A DNA stretch of 64,000 nt, taken from contig NZ_CP124836.1 in assembly GCF_029964055.1 (NCBI RefSeq), positions 1,922,001-1,986,000 of the forward strand, written 5' to 3'. Source of the stretch: Arthrobacter sp. EM1. GTDB lineage: Bacteria > Actinomycetota > Actinomycetes > Actinomycetales > Micrococcaceae. Position numbers and translations under genes: made by a program. This document shows positions 42,947 through 53,038 of this stretch, piece after piece. The notes beneath the pieces are model-generated. The model did no database searches and had not been told where the DNA came from. It worked only from the letters and a program-made list of their open reading frames with translations. Position 1 is the first letter of the stretch; every line of letters begins with the position of its first letter.

Positions 42947-44959
42947 ATGATCAACCCATTGATGAGCCCCAGCCACCTGCCCTTCGGCCTGCCGCCCTTC
43001 GCGGACATCACCGATGAGCACTACTCCGAAGCGGTCGAGGCCGGTCTTGCCGCCCATCTCACGGAGATCAAGGCGATCGTGGACACCGCGGAACCCGCCT
43101 CGTTTGAAAATACGGCGCTCGCCATGGAGCGGTCCGGACAGCTCCTGCAGCGCGCCGCCGCTTCCTTCTTCACCCTCGTCTCGGCCGACGCCTCGGACGC
43201 CATCCGCGAACTGGAGACCACCCTATCCCCGCGTTTGTCGGCCCATCAGGACGCCGTGTACCTCAACCGTGGCCTGTTCGAACGGTTCGCCGCGATTAAC
43301 ACCGACCAGCTCGACGCCGAGTCTTCGCGCCTGGTGGACGAATACCTCAAGGAATTCCGCCAGTCCGGCATCCAGCTCGACGGCGCGGGCCAGGATCGGC
43401 TCAAGGCCGTCAACGCCGAGCTCTCCCGGTTGGGCACGGAATTCGGCCAGCGGGTCAAGGAAGCAATGAAGTCCGCAGCTCTGCTGCTCGATGACGCCAC
43501 CGAACTTGCCGGACTTCCCGCGGACGATGTTGCCAGCGCTGCGGAAGCTGCCCGCACTGCCGGGCACGAAGGCAAGTACCTGCTGACCCTCATCCAGCCC
43601 AGCAACCAGCCCGCCCTCGCCGCGCTGGACCACCGGGGCGTCCGCCGGCGCCTGTACGAGGCGTCCGTTGGCCGCGGCAGCGCCGGCGGCAACCTTGATG
43701 TTTTGGATCTGGTCAAGGACACAGTCCGGCTCCGGGCCGAGAAGGCTGCGCTGCTGGGCTTCAACAACTACGCCGAACTGGTCGTGGATCAACAGACCGC
43801 CCCGGACTTCGCCGCCGTGCAGGCCATGATGAACCGGCTCGCGCCAGCCGCCGTCCGCAACGCGAATGCGGAGGCAGAAGCGCTGGCCAAGATCGCCGGG
43901 CACCCGCTCGAAGCCTGGGACTGGGCCTACTACTCCGCCAAGGTCAAACGCGAACGGTATGCAGTTGACGAACAGGCTCTGCGCCCTTACTTCGAGCTGG
44001 ACCGCGTCCTGCACGAGGGCGTGTTCTTCGCCGCCAACGCGCTGTACGGTGTCACCTTCCACGAACGCGCAGACCTCTCCGGCTACCACGCGGACGTGCG
44101 GGTCTGGGAAGTCCGGAACCAGGACGGCACCGAGCTGGGGCTATTTTTGGGCGACTACTACACCCGCGAGTCCAAGCGCGGCGGAGCATGGATGAACTCT
44201 CTGGTGGAACAGTCCGGCCTGCTCAACACCCGGCCCGTGGTGATCAACAACCTGAACATCTCCAAGCCACCGGCCGGCGAACCCACCCTCCTGACCCTCG
44301 ACGAACTCCGCACCGCGTTCCACGAGTTCGGCCACGCCCTGCACGGACTGTTCTCCTCCGTCACGTACCCGCGCTTTTCCGGTACCTCCGTGCCGCGGGA
44401 CTTTGTGGAGTACCCCTCGCAGGTCAACGAAATGTGGATCATGTGGCCCGAGGTTCTGGCGAACTACGCACGCCACCATGCCACCAACGAGAAGCTCCCG
44501 CAGGAGATCGTGGCCAAGCTCGATGCCGCGCAGCTGTGGGGCGAGGGCTTTGGCACGACCGAGTACCTGGGCGCTGCCCTGCTTGACCTGGCCTGGCATG
44601 TCCTGGACGGCACAGAGGTGCCCGAGGACGTTCTGGAGTTCGAGGCCGGGGCATTGGCAGCGGCCGGCGTGGCACACCACCTGATCCCGCCGCGCTACCG
44701 CACGGGGTACTTCCAGCACATTTTTGCCGGTGCCGGCTACGCCGCGGGCTACTACTCCTACATTTGGAGCGAGGTGCTGGACGCCGAGACGGTGGAATGG
44801 TTTAAGGACAACGGCGGCCTCACCCGCGCAAATGGCGACTTCTTCCGGGCTGAACTGCTCTCCCGCGGCAACAGCCGGGATCCGCTGGATTCCTTCCGCG
44901 CCGTCAGAGGCCGCGACGCCGGACTCGAACCGCTGCTCAAGCGCCGTGGCCTCGAGTAG
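42947..44959 (+). CDS. M3 family zinc metallopeptidase (oligopeptidase A / Dcp type)
   Basis: A 670-residue cytoplasmic oligopeptidase. The zinc motif HEFGH starts at about residue 459 in TAFHEFGHALHGLFSS, followed by SGTSVPRDFVEYPSQVNEMW holding the third ligand Glu. The C-terminal AGAGYAAGYYSYIWSEVLDA is conserved in the family. It has the usual length (about 670-680). It cleaves small peptides in protein turnover. Start ATG 42947 (alternative 42962). It is convergent with pdxS across a long palindrome. Confidence 0.95.
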   Translation: MINPLMSPSHLPFGLPPFADITDEHYSEAVEAGLAAHLTEIKAIVDTAEPASFENTALAMERSGQLLQRAAASFFTLVSADASDAIRELETTLSPRLSAHQDAVYLNRGLFERFAAINTDQLDAESSRLVDEYLKEFRQSGIQLDGAGQDRLKAVNAELSRLGTEFGQRVKEAMKSAALLLDDATELAGLPADDVASAAEAARTAGHEGKYLLTLIQPSNQPALAALDHRGVRRRLYEASVGRGSAGGNLDVLDLVKDTVRLRAEKAALLGFNNYAELVVDQQTAPDFAAVQAMMNRLAPAAVRNANAEAEALAKIAGHPLEAWDWAYYSAKVKRERYAVDEQALRPYFELDRVLHEGVFFAANALYGVTFHERADLSGYHADVRVWEVRNQDGTELGLFLGDYYTRESKRGGAWMNSLVEQSGLLNTRPVVINNLNISKPPAGEPTLLTLDELRTAFHEFGHALHGLFSSVTYPRFSGTSVPRDFVEYPSQVNEMWIMWPEVLANYARHHATNEKLPQEIVAKLDAAQLWGEGFGTTEYLGAALLDLAWHVLDGTEVPEDVLEFEAGALAAAGVAHHLIPPRYRTGYFQHIFAGAGYAAGYYSYIWSEVLDAETVEWFKDNGGLTRANGDFFRAELLSRGNSRDPLDSFRAVRGRDAGLEPLLKRRGLE

Positions 44960-44981
44960 CCCACGGAATCCACCCCGCGCA

Positions 44982-45049
44982 GCCCAACTGACTCGCAGGT
45001 GGGGTCGTTTTGAGCCCTCAAAACGACCATATCTGCGAGTCAGTTGGGC
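44982..45049. repeat. 68-bp near-perfect palindrome (32-nt arms, 4-nt loop)
   Basis: Arms at 44982-45013 and 45018-45049 pair at 29 of 32 positions around the loop GCCC. The arm core contains CCAACTGACTCGCAG and GGTCGTTTTGA. It sits between the convergent stops of the M3 peptidase and pdxS, so it may work as a two-way terminator. Its length and odd sequence, unlike normal terminators, suggest a dispersed palindromic element; I have the impression of similar palindromes in Arthrobacter spacers, but cannot check that. Confidence 0.85.
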
Positions 45050-45059
45050 GTTGGTGCAG

Positions 45060-45986
45060 TTACCAGCCGCGCTCGGCGAGGCGGTGCGGCTGCGGGATTT
45101 CGTCGACGTTGATTCCGACCATGGCCTCGCCCAGGCCGCGGGAGGCCTTGGCGATCTCGTCCGGGTCATCAAAGAAGGTAGTGGCCTTCACGACGGCGGC
45201 CGCCCGCTGGGCCGGGTTGCCGGACTTGAAGATACCGGAGCCAACGAAGACACCGTCGGCGCCGAGCTGCATCATCATCGCCGCATCCGCCGGGGTGGCG
45301 ATGCCGCCGGCGGTGAACAGCACCACGGGGAGCTTGCCGGTGGCGGCCACTTCCTTCACCAGTTCATACGGGGCCTGCAGTTCCTTGGCCGCGACGTAGA
45401 GCTCGTCCTCGGCCATCCCGGCGAGCCGCTTGATCTCCGCACGGATCGAGCGCATGTGCGTGGTGGCGTTGGAGACATCCCCGGTGCCGGCCTCGCCCTT
45501 GGACCGGATCATCGCCGCGCCCTCGTTGATCCGGCGCAGCGCCTCTCCGAGGTTGGTGGCACCGCAGACGAAGGGAATCGTGAAATTCCACTTGTCGATG
45601 TGGTTCGCGTAGTCCGCCGGGGTCAGGACCTCGGACTCGTCGATGTAATCCACGCCCAGGGTCTGGATGACCTGGGCTTCGACGAAGTGGCCGATCCGGA
45701 CCTTCGCCATGACCGGAATGGACACGGCGGCGATGATCGCCTCAATCATGTCCGGATCGGACATGCGGGACACGCCGCCCTGGGCGCGGATGTCGGCCGG
45801 AACGCGTTCCAGCGCCATCACTGCCACGGCACCGGCATCCTCGGCGATGAGGGCCTGCTCGACGTTAACGACGTCCATAATGACGCCGCCCTTGAGCATC
45901 TCCGCCATACCGCGCTTAACGCGGCTGCTGCCCGTAACGCTCTGTGCGGACGCGCCGGCTTCGCTGCTTACATCAGGTGTAGACAC
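45060..45986 (-). CDS. pdxS: Pyridoxal 5'-phosphate synthase lyase subunit PdxS
   Basis: A 308-residue TIM-barrel enzyme making PLP from ribose 5-phosphate, glyceraldehyde 3-phosphate and ammonia. Conserved: [20 protein letters not shown], the substrate lysine in [46 protein letters not shown] and the phosphate site [14 protein letters not shown]. The start is GTG 45986 (frame open to 46037) with GGGG five bases upstream. Needs PdxT (35688-36389), which lies far from it here. Confidence 0.97.
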   Translation of the reverse strand: MSTPDVSSEAGASAQSVTGSSRVKRGMAEMLKGGVIMDVVNVEQALIAEDAGAVAVMALERVPADIRAQGGVSRMSDPDMIEAIIAAVSIPVMAKVRIGHFVEAQVIQTLGVDYIDESEVLTPADYANHIDKWNFTIPFVCGATNLGEALRRINEGAAMIRSKGEAGTGDVSNATTHMRSIRAEIKRLAGMAEDELYVAAKELQAPYELVKEVAATGKLPVVLFTAGGIATPADAAMMMQLGADGVFVGSGIFKSGNPAQRAAAVVKATTFFDDPDEIAKASRGLGEAMVGINVDEIPQPHRLAERGW

Positions 45987-46156
45987 AAAAACCCCTATGG
46001 GTAGATAGTTGACCTCGCCGGAGCGCTGACGGCGCACAAGAACCGCTTCGCACGCACCGGGTTACCGGATCCATTGGCCGGCACAGCTAATACTAGTCCC
46101 CCGTTGCGCGGCGCTGAATTTCCGTTACACCCCGGGCCGCCGTCGAAGGCGCACGC

Positions 46157-46795
46157 TCAGGCCGCCTGTTCGGACGCGGTGCCTTCGGTCGATTCGATCC
46201 ACTGGCGGTGCACTGCGATGATCCGCTGGACGATGGTGACGAGGCTCGCGGCGGCCAGCAGAATCAAGGTCACAAAAAGCACCACGCTCGGCAGGCCCAG
46301 GCCGGTGAAGCCCGTCACCACCAGCACGGACACCAGCCGCTCGGCGCGCTCTGCAATGCCCACGTTTGCCTCGAAGCCCAGCGCCTCGGCCTTGGCCCGG
46401 GCGTAAGAAACCACCATGCCCAGGACCAGGCAGAGGATGGCGGCCACGGCGATGGCGATGTTCGCCCCGCCGGTGAAGAACCAGACCGCGACGCCGGCGA
46501 ACAGTGCCCCGTCGGCCACCCGGTCCAGGGTGGAGTCCAGGAAATTGCCCCAGCGTCCCCCGCCCTTGTGCATCCGGGCCATAATGCCGTCGATGACGTC
46601 GGAAAAAATGAACGCAGTGATAAAAAGCGTCCCCCACCAAAGCTGGCCCAGCGGGTAGAAAACCAGCGCCCCGACCACCACGCCTAGGGTTCCGACGATG
46701 GTCACGGCGTCCGGGGAGACGCCGATCCGCAACAGCCACCGGGCGAGCGGGGAGAAAAGCGCGGTGAAGAATCCGCGCGCGTGCCTATTGAGCAT
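46157..46795 (-). CDS. CDP-alcohol phosphatidyltransferase (PgsA, phosphatidylinositol-phosphate synthase type)
   Basis: A 212-residue membrane enzyme with the full CDP-alcohol motif: DVIDGIMARMHKGGGRWGNF followed by LDSTLDR (D-x2-DG-x2-AR-x9-G-x3-D-x3-D). About six helices. In actinobacteria the homologue next to thrS-HIT makes phosphatidylinositol phosphate, the precursor of phosphatidylinositol and its mannosides. It overlaps the HIT gene by eleven bases. No acyltransferase or PimA-like mannosyltransferase gene follows, unlike mycobacteria. Confidence 0.9.
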   Translation of the reverse strand: MLNRHARGFFTALFSPLARWLLRIGVSPDAVTIVGTLGVVVGALVFYPLGQLWWGTLFITAFIFSDVIDGIMARMHKGGGRWGNFLDSTLDRVADGALFAGVAVWFFTGGANIAIAVAAILCLVLGMVVSYARAKAEALGFEANVGIAERAERLVSVLVVTGFTGLGLPSVVLFVTLILLAAASLVTIVQRIIAVHRQWIESTEGTASEQAA

Positions 46796-47408
46796 CCGTG
46801 GCCCCGACAGTCGCCTGCCCCGCGCCGTTCTCCTGCGGCCACGCGTCAGCCACTTGCTGACGTACCTCGCCCAGGGTCTGCGTGATGGCCTTGGTCTGGG
46901 CGATGATCGGGAAGAAGTTTCCGTCCCCGCCCCAGCGCGGAACCACGTGCTGGTGCAGGTGCCCGGCTATGCCGGCACCGCCGGTTACCCCCTGGTTCAT
47001 GCCCAGGTTGAATCCCGTCGGATTGGCGACCTTGCGCAGCACACGCATGGCCGTCTGGGTCAGTTCGGCGAATTCCGCCGTTTCCGCCACGTTTAGGTCC
47101 GTATAGTCGGGAATGTGCCGGTACGGGCACACCAGCAGGTGGCCCGGGTTGTACGGAAAGAGATTGAGCACCACATAGCTGGTCCTACCACGGTGGACGA
47201 TCAACGAATCATCGTCATCGCGGTCCGGCGCCACGCAGAACGGGCAGTCGTCCACGTTCTTGAACTGGTTCTGGCCGCCCTTGATGTACGCCATGCGGTG
47301 CGGAGTCCACAGACGCTGGAAGGCGTCCGGCACCCCGGCCAAAGCAAAGTCGTCCGTCACGCCAGCATCCCCCGGATAGTCCGGGGCGGCACCTGTGGAT
47401 TCCCGCAT
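46785..47408 (-). CDS. HIT domain protein (nucleotide hydrolase/phosphorylase type)
   Basis: A 207-residue HIT protein: CPFCVAPDRDDDDSLIVHRG with the Cys pair, VVLNLFPYNPGHLLVCPYRH and the HLHQHVVPR (HxHxH) triad. Actinobacterial homologues near pgsA act on adenine dinucleotides such as Ap4A. Starts at ATG 47408 (AGGGA upstream), 16 bp after thrS. Frame open to 47507 overlapping thrS is not used. Confidence 0.92.
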   Translation of the reverse strand: MRESTGAAPDYPGDAGVTDDFALAGVPDAFQRLWTPHRMAYIKGGQNQFKNVDDCPFCVAPDRDDDDSLIVHRGRTSYVVLNLFPYNPGHLLVCPYRHIPDYTDLNVAETAEFAELTQTAMRVLRKVANPTGFNLGMNQGVTGGAGIAGHLHQHVVPRWGGDGNFFPIIAQTKAITQTLGEVRQQVADAWPQENGAGQATVGATDAQ

Positions 47409-47424
47409 CGCTGGTCCCTGTCCG

Positions 47425-49431
47425 CTAGCTGGTCCGGTTACGGACGGCGTCGACGATCCGCTGGACGGCTTCAGCAACCGGCACACCGTTGTCCTGGCTG
47501 CCGTCACGGAAGCGGAAGGACACGGCTCCGGCTTCGGCGTCGTCGCCCCCGGCGATCAGCACAAACGGGACCTTGTCCTTGCTGGCGGTGCGGATCTTCT
47601 TCGGAAAACGGTCCGAGGAAATGTCCACCTCCGCACGGATGCCGGCGGCCTTGAGCCGGCCCACAACGTCGAACATGTAATCGTTGAACGCCTCGGCCAC
47701 CGGAATGCCGACCACCTGGACGGGAGCCAGCCACGCCGGGAAGGCACCGGCGTAGTGCTCGGTCAGGACCCCCATAAAGCGTTCAATCGATCCGAACAGC
47801 GCGCGGTGGATCATCACGGGGCGCTGGCGGCTGCCGTCGGCGGCCTGGAACTCGAGTTCGAAGCGCTCGGGCAGGTTGAAGTCCAGCTGGATGGTGGACA
47901 TCTGCCAGGTGCGGCCGATCGCGTCGCGGGCCTGCACGGAGATCTTGGGGCCGTAAAACGCGGCACCCCCCGGATCGGGAACCAGGTCGAGTCCGGATTC
48001 CTCGGCCACCTCGGCGAGGGTCCGGGTGGCTTCCTCCCAGATCTCATCCGAACCCACGGACTTCTCCGGGTCCTTGGTGGAGAGCTCCAGGTAAAAGTCG
48101 TTCAGGCCGTAGTCCTTGAGCAGCGCAAGGACGAAGTTGAGGGTCTTGGTGAGCTCATCCTTCATCTGCTCGCGGGTGCAGTAGATGTGGGCGTCGTCCT
48201 GGGTCATGCCCCGGACCCGGGTGAGGCCATGCACAACGCCGGACTTCTCGTAGCGGTAGACGGAACCGAATTCGAACAGGCGCAACGGCAGTTCGCGGTA
48301 GGACCGGCCGCGGGAGCGGAAGATCAGGTTGTGCATCGGGCAGTTCATCGGCTTCAGGTAGTAGTCCTGGCCGGGCTTGCGGACGGTGCCGTCCTCGTTG
48401 AGTTCCGCGTCGATGTGCATCGGGGGGAACATGCCGTCCCGGTACCAGTCCAAGTGGCCGGACACCTCGTAGAGGTGGCCTTTAGTGATGTGCGGGGTGT
48501 AGACGAACTCGTAGCCGGCCTCGACATGGCGCTGACGGGAGTAATCTTCCATCGCTTTGCGGATGATGCCGCCCTTGGGGTGGAACACCGGCAGGCCGGA
48601 ACCCAGCTCGTCGGGGAAGGAAAACAGGTCCAGTTCAGCCCCGAGCTTGCGGTGGTCGCGACGCTCGGCCTCGGCCATCCGCTCCTGGTAAGCCTTGAGT
48701 GCTTCCTTGGTGGGCCACGCGGTGCCGTAAATGCGCTGCAGCTGCTTGTTCTTCTCGCTGCCGCGCCAGTACGCCGCTGAGGAGCGGGTGAGCGCGTAGG
48801 CGTTGGAGATCAGTTTGGTGTTGGGCAGGTGCGGTCCGCGGCACAGGTCACACCAGACGGCTGTGCCTTCCTTGCGCTCGACGTTGTCGTAGATGCTCAG
48901 CTCGCCGCCGCCCACTTCAACACTGGAGCCGTCGGCGTCGGAGCCTGCGCCCTTGAGGCCGATCAGTTCAAGCTTGTAGGGCTCGTCCTTCATCGCCTCA
49001 CGCGCTTCGTCCTCGGTAACCACACGGCGGACGAACTTCTGGTTCTGGTTGATGATCTTCTGCATCATCTTTTCCAGAGTCTTCAGGTCCTCCGGTGTGA
49101 ACGGCTCCCCAACGTCGAAGTCGAAGTAGAAGCCGTCGGTGATGTACGGGCCGATGCCCAGCTTGGCGTCGGGGCGCAGCTGCTGGACGGCCTGGGCCAT
49201 CACATGGGCGGCGGAGTGCCGCAGGACGTTAAGGCCGTCGGGGGAATCGATGGTGACGCCCTCAACTGCCGCGCCCTCGGGCAGCGGCTGGTCCAGGTCC
49301 TTCAGCTCGCCGTTAATGCGGGCCACAACGACGTCGCGGCGCTCAAAAAAGAGTTCCGCGCCGGTGGTCCCGGTAGCCACCTTGGTCTCTTCGCCATCGA
49401 CGAGAAGGGTGATCTGCTGGGCATCTGACAC
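47425..49431 (-). CDS. thrS: Threonyl-tRNA synthetase
   Basis: A 668-residue class II synthetase. N-terminal TGS domain ([20 protein letters not shown]), editing-domain HxxxH ([15 protein letters not shown]), catalytic core with [10 protein letters not shown] and [15 protein letters not shown] (motif 2), motif 3 [19 protein letters not shown] and a C-terminal anticodon-binding domain. GTG start 49431 behind AGGAG. First gene of the thrS-HIT-pgsA unit. Confidence 0.97.
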   Translation of the reverse strand: MSDAQQITLLVDGEETKVATGTTGAELFFERRDVVVARINGELKDLDQPLPEGAAVEGVTIDSPDGLNVLRHSAAHVMAQAVQQLRPDAKLGIGPYITDGFYFDFDVGEPFTPEDLKTLEKMMQKIINQNQKFVRRVVTEDEAREAMKDEPYKLELIGLKGAGSDADGSSVEVGGGELSIYDNVERKEGTAVWCDLCRGPHLPNTKLISNAYALTRSSAAYWRGSEKNKQLQRIYGTAWPTKEALKAYQERMAEAERRDHRKLGAELDLFSFPDELGSGLPVFHPKGGIIRKAMEDYSRQRHVEAGYEFVYTPHITKGHLYEVSGHLDWYRDGMFPPMHIDAELNEDGTVRKPGQDYYLKPMNCPMHNLIFRSRGRSYRELPLRLFEFGSVYRYEKSGVVHGLTRVRGMTQDDAHIYCTREQMKDELTKTLNFVLALLKDYGLNDFYLELSTKDPEKSVGSDEIWEEATRTLAEVAEESGLDLVPDPGGAAFYGPKISVQARDAIGRTWQMSTIQLDFNLPERFELEFQAADGSRQRPVMIHRALFGSIERFMGVLTEHYAGAFPAWLAPVQVVGIPVAEAFNDYMFDVVGRLKAAGIRAEVDISSDRFPKKIRTASKDKVPFVLIAGGDDAEAGAVSFRFRDGSQDNGVPVAEAVQRIVDAVRNRTS

Positions 49432-49499
49432 GGGTGTCTCCTATTCAAAGTTGAGGCTTCGTAGCTTGTGGCGTACGGGGGCCACAGCCAGCCCCGTCC

Positions 49500-49529
49500 A
49501 TGCTATCGGTTTCTGCAGAGGCCAACCAA
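49500..49529 (-). promoter_or_regulatory. Candidate sigma-A promoter for thrS
   Basis: On the minus strand TTGGTT (49529-49524) and TAGCAT (49505-49500) are separated by 18 bp, about 70 bp before the thrS start. It resembles the vegetative -35/-10 pair. No T-box or attenuator is evident in the leader. Confidence 0.4.
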
Positions 49530-49537
49530 CGCGCCAC

Positions 49538-52500
49538 TCAGCCTCCCAGCCCGGTAATGGCGAGGTGGCGGCTGATGCCCTCCAGCGGGCCCGGCGGCTC
49601 AGCTTCCCGGTAGTCCGGGATCCCGGCCGCCGGGGCCGGGAATGGCAGGGTCTGCGTGCGGCTCAGGTCCCAGGCCATGCTGGCGCTGATACTGATCCCC
49701 CTCGGTCCGGTCCGCCGGGTTGTTCCCCTGATCAGCAACAACCGGGTGCCGAACAGCAGCGGGCCTGTAAGCTCCTGGGCTTCATGGAAGAATACCGAGT
49801 CCACACAGCCCGTGCCGTCGTCGATGCTGATGAACACCACGCGCCGGCCTCCCCGCATGGGAGGGGTCTGGGTGGCGACCCGGACCCCCGCGACCAGCAC
49901 CTCGGTGCCGTTGCGCAACCCCAGCAGCTTGTCCGCGGTGGTGACGCCGAGCCGGTCCAGCATCGGCCGGTGGCTTGCCATCAAGTGGTCGCTGACATCC
50001 ACGGCCATCAGGTCCAGTTCGGCCCTGACGGTGTCCACCAGGGTCGGCGCAGGCAGCCCGGCCTTGAGGTTTTTCAACTCGACATCACCCAGCGGCAGGG
50101 ACAGCTGACCATCGATCACGTCGATGCCTTTGCGGTGCGGCCGGCTTTGCAGGGCCTGCAGGTGATGGACCAAGTCCGCCCGGTTCGCGGCCCCGCCGGC
50201 GGCCCGGTGCAGGGAATCGAAAGCACCGAGCTGCGCCAGCCGCTGGATGCTGGGCCTGCTCAGCCGGGACCTGGCCCGCAGGTCCGCGAGCGAATCATAG
50301 GGCTGTCCTGCCACGATCCGTTTCAGCTCGGACCCGGAGAGTCCATAGATGCCGTTCAGGCTCAGCCGGATACCCAGTCTGCCGCGGTCCTGACCGGTAT
50401 CCACACGTTCCACCCGGTACTCGGCGTGACTCCGGTTGATGTCCAGGGGCAGGATCGGGATTCCCAGCCGCCGGGCCTCGGCCACCAGGAGCCGCTTGGG
50501 ATACATGCCCGGATCGTGCTCCCACAGTCCGGCGAGGAACGCCTCCGGGTGGTGGGCCTTCAGCCAGGCCGACTGGTAGGTGGGTACGGCAAAAGCAGCG
50601 CCGTGGGCTTTGCAGAACCCGAAGCTTCCGAAGGCCTTGAGCGTTCCCCAGACCTTGTCCACCACTGCGGGGCTGTACCCCCGGGCGCGGGCTTCCTTCC
50701 GGAAGAACTCCTCCACCTTTCCTTCGAGTACATCGTTGCCGAGGGCGCGGCGGAATTCGTCGGCCCGCGCCAGCCCGCATCCGGTCATCACGTCGAAGGT
50801 CTTGAGGATCTGCTCATGGAACACCGTGACGCCGTGCGTCTCCTTGAGGACGGGCTTAAGGTCCGGGTGCGGATAAACCTCGGGTGCAAATCCATGCCGG
50901 TACTCCAGGAAAGGCCGGACCATATCCGATTTCATCGGACCAGGCCGGAACAGGGAGATATCGATGATCAGGTCATTGAACTCCCTGGGCGCGAGCTTGC
51001 CGATCAGCTCGCGCTGACCGGGTGACTCGATCTGGAAACAGCCCAGGGTATGGGTACTGCGGATCAGTTCATAGGTGGGTTCGTCGTCGAGCGGCACGGC
51101 GTTGAGGTCGATCTGACCGTCCTCGGCGATGTAGTCCGGCCCCGTCCCGTCAGGCCCTGCCGGATGTGCGCCTGCGGCGACCACCTCGGCTTTGGAGGGA
51201 TGGAGCCGGATCACTTCGCGGACGGCGAAGGCCATGGCGCTTTGCATCCGGACACCCAGGACGTCGAGTTTGAGCATGCCCATCGGGTCCATGTCGTGCT
51301 TGTCGAACTGGCTCATCGGCAGACCCAGCCCGCTGGGCTGGACAGGCGTCCGGTCCAGCAGGGTCGCATCCCCCAGGATCACCCCGCAAGGGTGCATGGA
51401 GATATGGCGCGGCAGCCGGTCCAGCCGTTCGGTGAGGTCCACCAGCAGATCCAGCTGCTGGTTCCCGCTGAAGTCGCGCTGTCCCACCCGGCCGGCGAAT
51501 TCCTTCAGCTCAGGCTTCTCCACGAGCGCTTCACGGAAGTTCCGGGCTGAAAATCGCCACAACTGCTTGGCGATGTCCCCAATCTCGCCTTCCTCCATGC
51601 CCAGTGCCAGGCCGGCGTCTCGCACGGCACCGCGAGCGCGGTAGCCGTTTTGCATACTCATCAGGGTGACGCGCTCGGACCCGAAGCGCTCAAAGATCTT
51701 CCGGTACACGTTGTGCCGTTCAGCGCTTTCGACGTCGATGTCGATATCCGGCAGGGTGGCACGGTCCCGGGAGAGAAAGCGTTCGAAGATCAGGTCGTGC
51801 TGGAGCGGGTTTACCTGGCTGACGTCGATCAGATAATTGACCAGGCTGGAGGCCCCCGAGCCTCGGGCCGCTGCCCGTACCCCCATGTCCAGGATCATCC
51901 GGGACACCTCGGCCACGGTCAGGAAGTACGCGGCGAAGCCCAGGTTGTCGATGATTCCCAGCTCATGCTCCAGCCGCGAACGCAGTTCCCCGGCAGCTTT
52001 GCCGGTGATCCCCGGGAACCGCCTGCCGATGCCGGCCTCGCAGCGCAGGATGAGTTCGGCGAGGGGATCCCCGGCGATTCCGATCACTGTGGCTTCCGGC
52101 ACCACGGGCTGTTTCCAGCCCATGTCCGTTACCGGGTCCATCCTGCAGCGGTCCGCGAGCGCCTCGGTCTGCGCCATCAGGCTTTTGAGGTCGGCAGCGC
52201 CGTATCCGGCGGCGTGCATGATCTCCTTGCCCAACTGCAGCATCTGGCCGGAGGATTTCAGCCAGCCCTGCCCGTTGGGCTGAAGCAACGGGGCGGCGGA
52301 AAGCTCGGGCAACGATTTCAGCGTGCGGGCGGAATCCAGCACGTCCGCGGTAGCCGCCCCGTCCTCGGCGACGTAACGCACGGCGTTGCTCAATACAGCG
52401 GGAACCCCGTGCTCAGCGGCAAGCTTGAGCATCCGTACAGCGTGGGCGGTGCTCAGCGGTTCCCCGGGCGGACTGAGCTGGCTGACCACCTCGGCGGCGA

Positions 52501-53038
52501 TTGTTCCCGGGGGCATGGCATCGAGCCAGCGTTTGAACAGGGTGCGGGGGCGCAGGTAGCGCCTCCCGCCCATGGCACGTCCCACGTCGGAGTCCGGGCC
52601 GATCAGCACGGTCAACACCGGCTTGAGCGTTTCCGGGTGCAGGGTCCGGGAGGCCAGCTCGGACCTGGTCACCGCGACCGGCACCGCTCCCCCGGCCTTG
52701 CCCGTGGTGCGGGCATGCGCATCGGAGATCAGCCGGCACAGCGCACGGTAGCCCGCACCGCTGTTGTTCCCGTGGGCCAGCACAACCACACGTCCCGCTA
52801 CCTCGGTGCGGAGGTCGCCGTCGTCGTCAAAGACCGCAAGTTCCACGCCGGCAATCGGATCAAGTCCCGCAGCCATGCAGGCCTTGAGGTGTTTGACTGT
52901 TCCATAGAGGCCGTCACGGTCCGTGCAGGCGAGCGCCGTCGCGCCGTCCGCGGCAGCGGCGGCGGCCAGCTCATCCGGCCAGGAGACCCCGTAGTGGGCG
53001 CTGAAGGCGGTGGAAACATGGAGATGCGTAAAGCTCAT
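49538..53038 (-). CDS. dnaE2: Error-prone DNA polymerase DnaE2
   Basis: A 1166-residue C-family polymerase of the DnaE2/ImuC branch. The N-terminal PHP domain starts SFTHLHVSTAFSAHYGVSWP. The palm has the catalytic aspartates in ATLPDIDIDVES. Then come the fingers region (EFRRALGNDVLEGKVEEFFR), helix-hairpin-helix (LNGIYGLSGSELKRIVAGQP) and a C-terminal OB fold (VLVAGVRVATQTPPMRGGRR). DnaE2 carries out damage-induced mutagenic synthesis. Overlaps the DUF6504 gene by four bases and is under the LexA box at 53434-53449. No imuA'/imuB is in the window. Confidence 0.95.
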   Translation of the reverse strand: MSFTHLHVSTAFSAHYGVSWPDELAAAAAADGATALACTDRDGLYGTVKHLKACMAAGLDPIAGVELAVFDDDGDLRTEVAGRVVVLAHGNNSGAGYRALCRLISDAHARTTGKAGGAVPVAVTRSELASRTLHPETLKPVLTVLIGPDSDVGRAMGGRRYLRPRTLFKRWLDAMPPGTIAAEVVSQLSPPGEPLSTAHAVRMLKLAAEHGVPAVLSNAVRYVAEDGAATADVLDSARTLKSLPELSAAPLLQPNGQGWLKSSGQMLQLGKEIMHAAGYGAADLKSLMAQTEALADRCRMDPVTDMGWKQPVVPEATVIGIAGDPLAELILRCEAGIGRRFPGITGKAAGELRSRLEHELGIIDNLGFAAYFLTVAEVSRMILDMGVRAAARGSGASSLVNYLIDVSQVNPLQHDLIFERFLSRDRATLPDIDIDVESAERHNVYRKIFERFGSERVTLMSMQNGYRARGAVRDAGLALGMEEGEIGDIAKQLWRFSARNFREALVEKPELKEFAGRVGQRDFSGNQQLDLLVDLTERLDRLPRHISMHPCGVILGDATLLDRTPVQPSGLGLPMSQFDKHDMDPMGMLKLDVLGVRMQSAMAFAVREVIRLHPSKAEVVAAGAHPAGPDGTGPDYIAEDGQIDLNAVPLDDEPTYELIRSTHTLGCFQIESPGQRELIGKLAPREFNDLIIDISLFRPGPMKSDMVRPFLEYRHGFAPEVYPHPDLKPVLKETHGVTVFHEQILKTFDVMTGCGLARADEFRRALGNDVLEGKVEEFFRKEARARGYSPAVVDKVWGTLKAFGSFGFCKAHGAAFAVPTYQSAWLKAHHPEAFLAGLWEHDPGMYPKRLLVAEARRLGIPILPLDINRSHAEYRVERVDTGQDRGRLGIRLSLNGIYGLSGSELKRIVAGQPYDSLADLRARSRLSRPSIQRLAQLGAFDSLHRAAGGAANRADLVHHLQALQSRPHRKGIDVIDGQLSLPLGDVELKNLKAGLPAPTLVDTVRAELDLMAVDVSDHLMASHRPMLDRLGVTTADKLLGLRNGTEVLVAGVRVATQTPPMRGGRRVVFISIDDGTGCVDSVFFHEAQELTGPLLFGTRLLLIRGTTRRTGPRGISISASMAWDLSRTQTLPFPAPAAGIPDYREAEPPGPLEGISRHLAITGLGG

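Noticed and set aside
49432-49537. T-box or riboswitch in the thrS leader
   Set aside because: The leader is only about 100 bp, with no T-box sequence or anti-terminator pair. Only a plain promoter-like pair was seen.
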